A DNA stretch of 64,000 nucleotides, from the NCBI GenBank assembly GCA_024803745.1, contig JANJXV010000014.1, positions 725,001 through 789,000 on the forward strand, read 5' to 3'. A program made the position numbers and the translations under genes. The first letter of the stretch is position 1, and every line of letters starts with the position of its first letter. The notes beneath the pieces were generated by a model that was not told where the DNA came from, ran no database searches, and worked only from the letters and a program-made list of their open reading frames with translations. Shown in pieces: positions 33,181 through 44,642 of the stretch. This stretch comes from Megascapheus bottae. Taxonomy: Eukaryota > Chordata > Mammalia > Rodentia > Geomyidae.

Positions 33181-33368
33181 GGGCTGGGAGTTTGGCCTGG
33201 TAGAGTGCTTGCCTAGCATGCAAGAAGACCCAAGTTCAATTCCTCAGTACCACATACACAGAAAAAAGCCAGAAGTGGTGCTGTGGCTCAAGTGGTAGAG
33301 TTCTAGCTTTGAGAAAGCCCAAGGACAGTGTTCAGGCTCTGAGTACAAGCCCCAGGACAGGTAAAAAA
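33181..33368 (+). mobile_element. IDL-Geo-type dimeric SINE
   Basis: Both monomers are present with a short deletion in the left A-box area (GGCCTGGTAGAG in place of GGCCTAGTGGTAGAG). Flanking similarity AAAAATTCCAATT (33165-33177) and AAAAATCCAATT after the tail suggests a target-site duplication. It lies about 220 bp beyond the 5' end of the VAMP7 retrocopy. Confidence 0.9.
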
Positions 33369-33637
33369 AAAAATCCAATTGGATGTTTTCTTCCACCTTA
33401 AATTACTTAAATGATGCAAGAGGATGTGGCAATTCTTTCTCACCTGGAGTCTCTCCACTGTACAAAGAGGATTTTATCCATAGATCTTTCCTCTCTTTGG
33501 CCACATGCTACCATACTATTGACATGGCTATTCCTTGCAAAGTTCTTCATGTGAGTTCACCATTATGGAGCTGGAGATCCCTCTTCAACTCTTCCTTCTG
33601 TCTCATCCATAATGTCTAATGGCCCATGACTCTCTTC

Positions 33638-33806
33638 TTATACCTGCTTTATTTTTTAAAAAATTTTTATTAAAGAATCTACATCATATTTCAAATGACG
33701 TGTTTAACAAACAAGTATTCAAGAAGGGAATCTCTATATACAATCACTGGCACTTAGATTTTAGAACATAATTAAAATTAGGCTGAGGGTTTTTATACCT
33801 GCTTTA
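33638..33806. repeat. 14-bp direct repeat pair around orphan insert
   Basis: TTATACCTGCTTTA at 33638-33651 and again at 33793-33806, perfectly matched. This supports target-primed insertion of the sequence between them. Confidence 0.8.
33652..33792 (-). mobile_element. Orphan retrotransposed 3' end of unknown source
   Basis: A 141-bp insert flanked by a perfect 14-bp direct repeat TTATACCTGCTTTA (33638-33651 and 33793-33806). On the minus strand it ends with AATAAA (33671-33666), an A/T-rich stretch and terminal A residues at the 33652-33657 T-run, as expected for a 5'-truncated copy of a polyadenylated transcript. It resembles neither L1 3' end family seen in this window and has no SINE features, so it is probably the last part of a host mRNA 3' UTR. 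The source gene is not recognised. Confidence 0.75.
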
Positions 33807-33949
33807 AACTAAAAAGATCTTTCCTCTCATCTCTCTCTGTCACCACTGCAATGACTTTGTGACTGAAGACTTGGGTTTCAGCCTAGCCCTCACACCAGAA
33901 TGTCCACACACTTGTTTGGGTTATTTCCTTGCTTTAAGGATAACATTCT

Positions 33950-34345
33950 TTCAACTTAACTGGTGAAGGTCAAAGGTCTCAGCAAGTGCAAAAGGATTTC
34001 ACGGACCAATCTCATTCACCCCCAACCTCATCTCTATCTGGCTTCTCTCACCCATGAACCCTGAACTCATCATCCCGTATTTTATTCCCGCATTTTATTC
34101 TTTGTATCCATTTTCCTTTGTGTTTAGAGAATTCCTCAAGACCCAACTCAAACATTACCTAGCTTTCAAAGCATTTATTGGTTTCAACCTACAGAAATGT
34201 CGCAGCAATTCATTTTCCTTTCTGTTGTGTTTCCTTGTAGCATCTACTCTTATGACTTACTATGATCATTTGTTTGTGTATGTCTTTTCTTCAAAATATT
34301 GAGAACTCTTAAAGAGCAGGGCTTGTATCTCACCCATCTTTTTTT
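33950..34345 (+). mobile_element. L2 LINE 3' region remnant
   Basis: CTCAAGACCCAACTCAAAC with ATTACC, a later TGTTTCCTTGTAG block, and AAAGAGCAGGGCTTGTATC match the L2 3' end in order. The polypeptide frame is not preserved. Confidence 0.6.
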
Positions 34346-34421
34346 CTAAGCAGGTACTCTGATGCTTCATATACTCCTGAAAGAAACATGGGGCACCCAT
34401 AGAGCATGATTTTAATCTTTT

Positions 34422-34977
34422 TTTTTTTTTTTGATGGTTGTGGGGCTTGATCTCTGGGCCCGGGTGCCATCCAGACGCTAGCACATTACCACTTGAGCCA
34501 CAGCGTCACTTCCAGTTTTCTGGTGATTAACTGGAGATAAGAATCTCCTGGACTTGACATAGAAACAAAAGCCATATAATGAGTGATTGTTGTCCTTAGT
34601 GTACTATGTTATCTCTCATCTCTTTTGCTGTCCCTTGGTTATCTCATATTGTTACAGTATTTTACCTTATTATCTGATACAGTGTATATATGCTTATTTG
34701 GTTATTTGAAATAGGATAGGGAAGGGGGAAAACAAGATGACGGGCGGGGGTGGGGGAGGAAAATGGGGACCAAAACATGAGAAAGGGTATCAATGTTTGT
34801 GAAGTAATGCACCTTCTATCTGGTGAATATAATGTAACCCTTCTATTAATTACAATAAAAATATATGAAAAAAAGAATCTCCTGGACTTTAGTGCCTGGG
34901 ATAGCTCTGAACCATGATTCTTGGATCTCAGCCTCTTGAGTAGCTAGGATTAGAAGTATGAACCACCAGCGCCTGGC
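34422..34977 (-). mobile_element. 7SL/B1-like plus tRNA-like dimeric SINE, split by L1
   Basis: On the minus strand the order is a B1-like left monomer (34890-34977), then a right tRNA-like monomer ending in an A-tail (T-run near 34421-34432). The element is interrupted by the L1 3' end at 34556-34872. A direct repeat TTTTAATCTTTTT at 34412-34424 and 34978-34990 flanks the whole structure and overlaps the tail, which marks the original SINE insertion. Confidence 0.85.
34556..34872 (+). mobile_element. LINE-1 3' UTR fragment inserted in a SINE
   Basis: About 317 bp matching the 3' UTR of the larger L1 (about 14590-14917), including the AATAAAAATATATG end. It is flanked by a perfect 17-bp direct repeat AAGAATCTCCTGGACTT (34539-34555 and 34873-34889). 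Removing the insert and one repeat restores a continuous antisense SINE. It was severely 5'-truncated on insertion and contains no coding sequence. Confidence 0.93.
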
Positions 34978-34990
34978 TTTTAATCTTTTT

Positions 34991-37672
34991 ATTACAATAT
35001 TTCATGTAGAGTTTGCTCCTGATTCTCACTGTAATACACAACAGCATCCTGTAGATTCTCGTTACAATGACCACACAGATATGTTCAGTTTCTCCCCTGA
35101 CATCAGTTTCTCAAGGTACCTGGACTCTATCTTCCCTGGATTTCCTTAATGAACATCTGATAATTGAATATTGGAATATTTCTTCTTTATTGTGCTTTAA
35201 TATCTAAATTAACTTAATGTCTAAATTCTCCTGAGCTACATACTTTCCCAGTGTTTGGAACCTTGACCAGGACTAATTTCTTCTCCGGTTTCAGTTCAGA
35301 TCCTGGGGAATGTGCTAATCCTGCACTAATTTAGAGACTCCTTTTCTACCTAATACATTTTAAAATCCTTATAAGGAAAGTGCATAGTCAAGGGACTTGC
35401 AAATCTCTAGTCCTCTGTTCCCATAACCTTGAACCCTGAAGAGACTGATGTGAGGTTGGAATGGTAATTGTTTTATGTATTAATGTGCACATGCCATATC
35501 AATGTATTTTTTTCCTTACTCATTTTTAGAGTTCAATAAAAATCTGTTGTATGGTATCAGTATTTCTTTATAAATTCAGTGTTATTATTCTCTATCAACT
35601 AAATACTTTGAGGATTTTATCATCTTTTTGCTTTGTGATAATAACACTTACTAGGATGGCTATTCATCCTCATCCACTCAACCGTTCCCACTCCCTTTCA
35701 AGCCATAACATTTCCTATTTCCAATCCTCCCTGGGTTTGGAAAAAAAATGGCTTGGCAATGGTTCACTAAGAATTGTAATTTAATCCTTTGGAATAACAG
35801 GCTTTTCATCTGTGCTCCCTGCAATGATCCCAGGATCTGCCACACAATCAGTTCTTTAGAAAATAACAATGCAACTCAAAAGAAAAGAAAGTGCTGGAGA
35901 CATGGTGAAGAATGTGAAGCCTTTTATAAAATTTGTAAATAGAAATTAACCCTGAGAATAAATGGCATAATAATTTGAATTATTGCTCTTTTTTCATAGA
36001 AAATTGGGACGTTTTTGACAAGCAAATGCAAATGAACCAAAGTGTCTATGCTTTTGATCCAGACTGTATAAACACAAGGTCATAACTAGGTGGTTTTGTG
36101 TTTATATTGGTGGAGTCTCTAAAGTTATGCTTACAGATCCAGGAACAATGCTACATTCAAGAAAGAGCAAACACAATCTTAATTCTTACCTCCCATGGCC
36201 CTTGACCTCAGAGGTGTTTGTCTAAGTTGTTTGGTGTCCCTGTGTTTTATGAAGCAGGTTATTGTAAAATTAAAAAAATAGTCAGATCTACTTCTACATG
36301 TCTATAATGCTACCATTGTACTTATTTAAATGGGATTGCTCTGTTACGAAATGTCCTTTTGAGGTAATTAGAAGCTATCAAGAATTTTCATGGTAATTTA
36401 TCACCTCATTTTCAGTCATTATCACTGCTAGTCAACCATGTGTCCCTTAGCCTTAACATCATACAGGGTTCACCAGGATTAGGTAGGTGTTTTAAGATTC
36501 ATTATCATCACCATTATGACTATAAATTACACCATTTATTTAACACCAACAATCACTTGGAGAAAGCAGACCAGCACCATTTTAAGTGGATAAGAAATAG
36601 ACCTGATGCATAACAGGAATGTGGGAGTATTCTAGCCAAGAACAGATAAGGGAAGGTGACTTGGTATGTTTAGGGAAAGGTTAGGGAGTTAAAATTTCAA
36701 ATCTGTAATGCAATCTTCTCAAAAGACACATACTTCACAAAACTCCTTTTATTTGTCCCAATCTGGCCAGTAGAAAACAGAGCTGATCAGAAGGCCTACT
36801 GAAGAATGCAGAAAAATTGCCCATAACTATGGTACAAAATACTATTTATTCCTGCTAAGCCTATTTAGCCTATGATACTCTCAAGTGTTCTGTGTCTAGA
36901 GTTGGCATGTAAATTCATTGTCTGAGTCCCCCTCTATTAGCACAGACCATGGATAAAACATCCAAAGTAGTGACCTATCTGGTTAGCTGATACAATGTGG
37001 GAAAAAGTTAATTATTCTTCTATTTTAAACAAGAAAATATTTCATTTTCTTCTTTCATAGACTTAACCAAGTATTAAGCAAAGCTTAAGAATGGAGTGTT
37101 AGAGGCAATATTTGATTACTTCATTACATAACCATTTAATGGTTTTGGAAATCTGGAGTTAAAGAACTCATTGGTGTCAATAAATAATTTAAATTTACTG
37201 AGAAACAATTTGTTCAAAGACATCTTGTATCTGCTCATGAGTAAGATGTGGATATAATAATAGAATTCTCAGTATGCATGAAAATCACACATTTTTATTT
37301 ATGTATCACATGTAATGTGACTTTTGGCCTTGAAAAGAGCTAAGTGGTAAATTATTATTATCAGGGTCTGACTTGCACATAGGATAAGCATTTGATTTTG
37401 CACAAATCCTTAGGACTTCTGGTAACAAGAATACTGACTTAAGACAAAAAATAGTCCATATTTTAAAGTCTAGATTTTCTATTATGTTTAAAGGTATATA
37501 GTATTTTTAACTTTCTCCAGTTGACATCTGTGCACATAAGTGTATCTGGAGAAAGAAGACAATCTGGGCTCCTACCTGAGTATTTATTTTGTGTTCTTCA
37601 CATGAGACAAGTTCTTGTTATAGAAAATGACTACACGGCAACTCCAAGAGCCCTTCTCCCCAAAGTGCGTGC

Positions 37673-37676
<4 letters not shown>
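34991..37676. other. No recognisable feature
   Basis: AT-rich unique sequence without repeats I can name. Confidence 0.5.

Positions 37677-37731
<55 letters not shown>
37677..37731. repeat. (CA)n microsatellite
   Basis: About 27 CA units. Confidence 0.97.
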
Positions 37732-37732
<1 letters not shown>

Positions 37733-37849
37733 TACTTAAGAAAATCAAGAGTCTAAGAAGTCTTAAATAAAAGCAAAAATAAAAATAAAATTTGGTAGGG
37801 TTTTCAACAAGTACTTTTCATTATTCATTTATGGCTCTGGAAATGTTTT

Positions 37850-38480
37850 TTTCTACAAACCTAGAAAAATAGCTGCCAACCCCTTCCACAGTGACTGGTG
37901 CCATTTGTGGAGCTGCTTCTGGCAGAAAGAAGACTTTCAGAACACTGAAAAAAAAGTAACATACAAACATTGTGGCTTTTTATTGTCTTTATGAAAAGCT
38001 ATTTTTTTTTCAGACCTGAGGCCTGGGAGGCAATTTACATGGCGGAATATGAAGGCTCTTATATGGAATGATTGCACACCTGCACATGGTGAAATAGAAA
38101 GAAAAACTCCCTTGTTCAGTAATGTGCCATATGCAAATTGGGGGATCAAAGGAGCACGACAGCTGGCATGTAAAGAGCATTTTACAGTTCTTAGGGAGCA
38201 TGAGTATGGAGGCATTTAGAACCAACACCTGTCTGGCAAAGGTGCACTGCACAACTTGGGGAACCTTAGCTGGAGTATGAAAGAAAAATGGCTTTGGGAG
38301 AAACCGATAAATGTTATGGCCCAACTCCCATACTCATTGGCATTAATAACTGGACACTGAGCAAAGTGGGAAGAGCCATTCATAAATTCATTAATTAAAG
38401 ATACTTTGTATTCTGACAATCAGTGAAAACATATGTTTAATCTGTGCTTAATTTATTTCCATCTTTATTGCCAAAAAAAA
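37850..38480. promoter_or_regulatory. Candidate regulatory island (repeat-free, motif-dense)
   Basis: No repeat is recognisable here. Motifs resembling developmental enhancer sites cluster: octamer ATGCAAAT (38131-38138), E-boxes CACCTG (38077-38082, 38226-38231) and CAGCTG (38160-38165), TCF-type ATCAAAGG (38145-38152) and a TAATTA homeodomain core (38392-38397). The minus strand also has few stops here. This is a motif reading only; conservation could not be tested. Confidence 0.25.
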
Positions 38481-38631
38481 GATAGCCTGGTTGAATTTCA
38501 TAAAGATAAGTCAGTGGCATGCTGGTTACATTTCCAGGGCACAACTTCAGTTAACTTTATATCAAATGGCAGCCATGTTAGGAGGGCTCAGCCCTCACTC
38601 AAATGAAGAAGAAATTGCTAATAGGACTTAG

Positions 38632-38800
38632 AAGCAGTGTGACCTATGGAAAGAGATCTGAATCACCTAACACCTTCATTTGCTTACCTGTGACATGGGG
38701 CTGATAACTTGCTTTGCCCACCTCCTACTTGTGAACCTCAGCACAGGTCAGGATAGGTAAAATAACTGTAATGTGTAAGGCAATATACAACAAAGGATTA
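38632..38800 (-). mobile_element. MIR SINE
   Basis: Antisense MIR: CAGTGTGACCTATGG, TTGCTTACCTGTGACATGGG, and a later AAAATAACTGTAATGTG stretch. Confidence 0.65.
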
Positions 38801-39702
38801 TTTTAAAGGGATGAACTCATTAATATGTATTCTCTAGAGATATGAAAGTAGCCCAAAATTTCTAAGTGGAATGCAATGATTTGATCCTTATATTTTGGAC
38901 TAACAATCGAATAATCTCTTATTTAGGCAAAAGAGCTAAATAACATTTGTAGTGTCCCCTTCTCCCTGTATTCAAGTGTTTTCTTCCCTCTATGTTTTCA
39001 AGTCACTGAACTCCATCATGACTTCAACAAGGAGGTCCCACTGTTGACTAAAATTGACTATCCTGGCATTTATGTCCTAAATCTAATCACTGAGGATAGG
39101 ACTGAAGATAAAACAAAACAAACAAAACCAATGTCCCATTTCATGTCATCTCCTGCCTTAATTCTTGGTCCACTGACCAAAAAAACTACCATTTTGGTCA
39201 AGAATTACACAGATCATTGCTCTTCTATGTAAGCTTTATGATAACATTCATAATATACAGATTTAATTGCACTTAGAGTCACACAATTCTTAGATGCCCC
39301 AGGCAAGGAAGGATTCCTAGAGGCTATAAGTAAGATAGTTTCGGGAACACTACTTCTTCCTTCAAGTTTTACTTTTTTTTTAACCATTTGGTAATTATCT
39401 TGATTGTTATTTCTATGCACATCTTTTCTACACACATTAAAAATAGTGGCATATAATAATACTATAATAAACCAAAATTTTATAATGACCTTGCATAATG
39501 TGCATTCTCCCCCTTTTTGGAAATGGCCTACAGACTTGAAGTCCTAAAAGTTCCTGACCCCAATCTAATGTCTTCAGGTAGCTGAATTTTCTCTTTTGTA
39601 AACTAAGTACCTTTGGCTCAAGGGTCTCTATGACCCTCTTAGCCCTGAAACACACATGGCTCATTGAGCAATACTTCCCAGGTAATCCAATTTATTCATG
39701 AT

Positions 39703-39704
<2 letters not shown>

Positions 39705-39752
<48 letters not shown>
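39705..39752. repeat. (CA)n microsatellite
   Basis: About 23 CA units. Confidence 0.97.
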
Positions 39753-39755
<3 letters not shown>

Positions 39756-40059
39756 ATTTGAGACATCTGCTCCCTGTCTCTATTGTGAAAATGTTTCCTA
39801 TCTCCTTTACCAACTTGAGTTTTTATAGTTCTACAACTAACAGTATCCAATAATAACAACAAAGCCAAAAACTGAGCATGTTGTACAGAAAAAACATTTA
39901 AATCAACCTTTCTGCAACACTTGCCTACTTCCTGGGAATGAAAATGGACTGTTTCACTGTGAACTTGAATGACCAAGGCTTATGGGAATGATCTCTGAAA
40001 TACTTATGGGTACCAGAGCAGCAAAGCTAATTATTAGCTTGCCACTCTAGTTAACTAAT

Positions 40060-40180
40060 ATCTAATCTAAGTTTTGTCATTAACTGGCCAAGAGGTCTAG
40101 AATAAGCTACAGTTTTCTTATCTGTAAAGTGAGAATTGGGCCACTAACCTGGCTCTTGAGAAGCATCTGTAATCATCATG
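40060..40180 (-). mobile_element. MIR SINE fragment (probable)
   Basis: TACAGTTTTCTTATCTGTAA and AGTGAGAATTGGGCC resemble the core of an antisense MIR. Only the core is clear. Confidence 0.5.
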
Positions 40181-40604
40181 ACCACATGGGACCACCTGAG
40201 ACTCTTCAGAGGATTCATTTACTCTTTGGGGTGATTAGGGGAACCATTTAGTACTATAGCAATGATTTACTAATGTCACCTCAAATGGCCTTAAAGAGTT
40301 AATGCATTTCCATATACCTCCTGCATTGTAACTGCCCTTCCTTTTAAATGTTTGTTCATTTTTGCTGTTTTTTTTCTTTCAGTCTACACGAGGAGCCCTA
40401 ATCTTAAATAAATCATGCCCTCCTTTAGCTTTGGGACATTCTGTCTCTCTCTTGCTTTCTGGCCAGTTTTAGTTATTCTTCTTTGGAGAAGCCCATACTT
40501 ACTATTCACTATTACACACTGTTACTACCCATTACACTTCAAGCCACATCTTCTACAACTTTCTATTGCCCTTTATGTGTTCAATTTCTGTTTTACCTAA
40601 TCAT

Positions 40605-40815
40605 GAAAGTATCTAATATTTATTGAGTACTACCAGGCAGTTTTAAATATAGTATCACATTTTGATCATCACAAATACTATGAGTTCATTTCTATTATTA
40701 ACCTAGTTTTACAGATAATAAAATTGAGGCACTGAGAAATTGAAGACTACATACTGAATGAAGAGTAAATTAAACTAGAACCTAGGCAAGCAGTCTCCAG
40801 AGCCTATCTTATATC
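40605..40815 (+). mobile_element. MIR SINE
   Basis: TAATATTTATTGAGTACTAC, TTTTACAGATAATAAAATTG, AGGCACTGAGAAATTGAAG and CTAGAACCTAGGCAAGCAG follow the MIR consensus in order. Confidence 0.82.
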
Positions 40816-42984
40816 CATAATTAACACTGCTTCAGTAACACAGTAATCTCCACAAGTGCAGGGGCCAAACCTTGCCCAAGACTGCACATGTAAATGCTAA
40901 AAGAATTACTAATATCTAGGGTGGTATATGCAGGGTACTCTGTAAATTTACATTGGCCCACCTTTCCAACTCCTTATATAGCTGAAACATTGGGCCTAAC
41001 TTACATGGCTTATCTTCCAGCTATGTGAGTTTTCTAAACACGTGGTCCATTCTTCTGCCTTTTGTACATTCATTAACTTACTCACATACTCACTCATCCA
41101 TTCATACTTCCACTCATTATCCATTCATATACTTAACACTTTCTGAAGACTAGATGGAGATAAAAGTTTTGTGATCAATATGAGCAAAAGAACAGAGTTC
41201 AAAAGGGTCTCCAAACAAATGTAACATGAAAACTAATTTTCCATTTCCTGAGACATACATATTTTCATGGGAAGTGCCCATTCACCATTCAGGGTTCCTC
41301 TCAAGCGTATCTTCCAAAACCCCTCCATGGTAGAGCTTGCAGATAGTGTGCTAGGTGTCTCTACCTGATGATCTCCCCATCTTGGCCAAGTTGTGTGCAT
41401 CTAGTCTCAGCACAGTGGGTTCTTGGTACTGAAGAGAGATACTTGATAAAGAAGTGCAAGGTAAACAAAAAAATAATAACGGTCCTTTTGTGAAAATACT
41501 TCTTTTTAATTGTACAATTCTGCACTAACACAAAATGTCAATTTTGGTTCCTGTTTATTTAGAGTGTATCTATAGTAATAATATGTAAATAAGAGAACTT
41601 GGGGAATACCTAACATTATTTTATAACTTTCGATATGGAACCATAAATTAAATATTACATACTCTCTCACATACACATATACACAGACATACACACACAA
41701 TTACCTTACTCATATCCTTTTTTCCTACTTAATGACTATAATAAAAAAAATAAGAATTCACACCACCTGGTATGTTCTTTCATGGGCTGTGGGCTCTAGA
41801 GAAGACTGACACAATGTTAGTATACTTTCAGAAAGACAAGAGATCCTAATAGATCTCATAATCAATGAAAAGGTACTATTTTCATTGTTAGAAATAAGCT
41901 CTAAGTATTAGCCCAGTAATGTGCTTAGTACATATGTGAGAAAAAATTGCCTTCTATAATTTTGGGGCTTTTTGTGGAGGGAGGCAATAGAGATGCTGCC
42001 ATTTGAAAGAGTTTTTTGAATTAAAATGTGATACAAATTTACTCAAGTATCCCCTTCTGGCTCTTTTGTTGGGGGACAAAGTTCTTATAGGAGCTGTGAG
42101 GGTGCTGTTTGGCCTTAACAATACTGTTTTTATCAGAATGAGTAAACCTGAGCATCCTTTTTCTCTCTCCAGATGTTAATCACTTGCCAAGTGAGTAGGG
42201 TGAACTGGAACATGAGTCAGTAAACTTCTGAGTAATGAGCAAGATAGTAAATATTTCTGGCTTTGAACCACAGGTCTGTGTTGCAAGCAGGGGACCAGGA
42301 ATGGCCAATGGCTCATAGAGACTCATGGACTAGGAGAATTCTCAGGTCACTGTTAGCTTTTTTCACAATAACTGTGTAAGAGGTCACAATTGGGAGACAG
42401 TTGGAGGGGGAAAGGAGAAGGAATCACACTTTTTAAAGAATCACTGGTGGATGAGATTACTGTATTTGACTTATCTTTTCACTTGGAATCTTTTAACTCT
42501 GTAACATAATTCCCCTATTATATTTAGCAATTAGAGTGCCATCACAGAGTAAAATGTAAAACCATTATTCCTTGAAAAGAAAAAAGTCTTGCGGTATGAA
42601 ATGATGCATACAAGGAGTGTGGGTGATAATTTACTCAGATAATCATTTCTATTTCAGTTCTATGGAAAGTGTTTCTGGAGATGGCTCATACAAGTCAGGA
42701 GATCTTTTAGATGTACATGCCACAGTTAACCTTTTTATATACTCTGAAAGAAATTCCAGTCGTTTTTCCTCTAACACTTTTTTAAATTACTCATGATCTC
42801 TAAAAATAATTTATATTGAGAAGTGATTATTATTTTAAAAAGGCTTTATACTTTGATCTTAAGATAAAATATGCATATTGTTCTTGTGATTTTTACTGTC
42901 TGCATAAGTTGTAGACGTGGAACATGTCGTCTATTTTTCTTCTCTGTCAGGAAATTAGGCAGCAGGTAGCATCTTTGTGCTCTA
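40816..42984. other. No recognisable feature
   Basis: Unique-looking AT-rich sequence. A degenerate CATT/CACT run lies at about 41085-41130. Confidence 0.5.
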
Positions 42985-43165
42985 CACTGTGATTCCTGAG
43001 TGTGGCCTCTGGACCAGCATCAGCACGATGCTTACATCAGCATTACCTGGGAACTTGTTAAAAACACGGCCCTCAGTCCCACCCCAACCAACTAAGGGAG
43101 AAAGGCAGAGAATGAGGTCCCAGTATTTGGCTTTAATAAGCTACTCACTTGGTTTTGATGTCATA
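42985..43165. mobile_element. MER5-like hAT/Charlie non-autonomous DNA transposon
   Basis: GATTCCTGAGTGTGGCCTC, CATCAGCATTACCTGGGAAC, TTGTTAAAAACACGG and CCTCAGTCCCACCCCAACC correspond to the order of a MER5A-type element. The terminal inverted repeats are eroded. The overlapping short ORF is a chance frame. Confidence 0.6.
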
Positions 43166-43497
43166 TATAGTGTGAGCATCATTTGTACTGATCATCACTT
43201 GCTTTTAAATGCAAGTTAAAAAGATGAAACAATAGTGACGAGACACAACTTTTGATTAGTAGGGGGAATTAGAAAACCCGAGAAGGACCATTTCCAGACA
43301 TGGATAAGCTTGTAGCCATTTCTGCAGTCAAGACATGCATTCAATAGCCCTCTGGATTGATGGATAAGAGCCTTGCTTGGTGACGCGACTCTCCCCACAA
43401 CTTAAGCATTCACAGACTTGGGAGTCATAGAAGTAAGGAAATGGCTCCCTTGAAAATTTACAACAGAGTCAAAAGAGAAGTTGGATATTAAGATACA

Positions 43498-43620
43498 GGG
43501 ATGAAGAGAAGAATGAAGACAGAAGGGAAGGAGGAGGAAAGAGAGAGGGGGAGAGAAGAAAGAGGAGAAAGAAGGAGGAGGCGGAGGAGGAGATGAATAG
43601 AACAAAGAATAAAGAAAAAA
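43498..43620. repeat. Polypurine (GA/GGA-rich) tract
   Basis: AGAG, GGAGGA and GAAGAA mixtures with very few pyrimidines. Confidence 0.9.
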
Positions 43621-43914
43621 GGATAAGAAGTAAGCACTACAATTTGTAATACATTTACAAATCTGTTCTTTTAATTATTCTCATGACTCATGACAAGCTC
43701 TGCTTTGATTTGGATATATAAATCAGATCATTTCTTTAGTCTCCCATCTTGTCACTGGACAGAGACATAGAACAATAATTCAAGGGTTTCCCTTCCTTTA
43801 TCATATATACAGCTGTGAAAAGCAAAAACAACAAAGATGTAAACCTTCAAGTCAGTTTATAGGTATGTATATGACGCCACCCTCATTCTTATATTAAAGA
43901 CTTATCCCCACTTA

Positions 43915-43987
43915 CCCTTTATGAGGATTTTCAAAGATGGAGCCTTTGGGGTGTGATTAGGATGTGAAGAGAGGGGAGTGTTCTTAC
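43915..43987 (+). mobile_element. MaLR-type LTR, 5' portion
   Basis: GATGGAGCCTTTGGGGTG and TGATTAGGATGTGAAGAG match the MLT1/MST/THE-type LTR of the ERVL-MaLR group as I remember it. It continues after the SINE at 44239. Confidence 0.65.
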
Positions 43988-43998
43988 AAGTGTCTCTA

Positions 43999-44227
43999 CT
44001 GGGCACAATGGCTCATGCCGGTAATCCTAGCTATTCAGGAGGCTGAGATCTGAGGATCAAGGTTCAAAGCCAACCCAGGCACAAAAAGACCGGAGATTCT
44101 TATCTCTAATTAACCTTCAGAAAATGGGAAGTGAGGCTTGGCTCAAGGGTAGGGTGGTAGCCTTGAGCTGAAGAGCTCAGGGACAGTGCCCAGGCTGAGC
44201 TCAAGCCCCAAAATCCACACACAAAAA
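43999..44227 (+). mobile_element. 7SL/B1-like plus tRNA-like dimeric SINE
   Basis: CTGGGCACAATGGCTCATGC through TACTCAGG-like and CTGAGATCTGAGGATCAAGG, then the right monomer with GCTTGGCTCAAGGGTAGGG and GAGCTCAAGCCCC. Flanked by AAGTGTCTCTA (43988-43998) and AAGAGTCTCTA (44228-44238). It sits inside a MaLR-type LTR. Confidence 0.9.
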
Positions 44228-44238
44228 AAGAGTCTCTA

Positions 44239-44405
44239 GAGAGCATCCTAGTACTTAATACTTCTGCTTCAAAGAGCCAGGAAATAGGTACTCACCAGAC
44301 ACTATACTTGCTGGTTCCTTAATCCTGGATTTGCTAGCCTTCAGAGCTATGAGAAATACTTTTCTGTGGTTTATACCATTGAATTTTGGGCATTTAGATA
44401 TTCAT
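44239..44405 (+). mobile_element. MaLR-type LTR, 3' portion
   Basis: ACTCACCAGACACTATACTTG, GCTGGTTCCTTAATCCTGG, AGCTATGAGAAATACTTTTC and GTGGTTTATACCATTGAATT follow the order of a MaLR LTR end. A SINE (43999-44227) separates the two portions. Confidence 0.68.
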
Positions 44406-44461
44406 TGTGTGCGTGTGTGTGTGCGTGTGTGTGTGTGTGCGTGCACACACACGTGCACATG
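44403..44461. repeat. (GT)n compound microsatellite
   Basis: GT/GC units switch to CA units at GTGCGTGCACACACACGTG, giving a local palindrome. Lies at the tail end of the antisense SINE at 44470. Confidence 0.93.
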
Positions 44462-44469
44462 CTCGTACA

Positions 44470-44642
44470 CACTGATACTGGGCTTTAAATTCAGGAACTT
44501 GTACTCTTGCTTACCTTTTTCTGATATGGCTGGCACTGCATTTTGCTGGTTAATTGGAGATATAAGCTTTTTGACCCTATCTCAGATCTCAGCCTCCTGA
44601 GTAGCTAGGATTACCAGTGATGTGAACTACTAGCTGCCAGTC
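44470..44642 (-). mobile_element. 7SL/B1-like plus tRNA-like dimeric SINE (partial)
   Basis: Antisense copy containing GAGATCTGAGATAGGG-type and CTCAGGAGGCTGAG blocks on the minus strand. The GT/CA microsatellite at 44403-44461 occupies the position of its A-tail. Confidence 0.78.

Noticed and set aside
38010..38324. 104-codon minus-strand frame as a coding exon
   Set aside because: Overlapping open frames on the same strand and no recognisable protein similarity. Kept only as part of a possible noncoding regulatory block.
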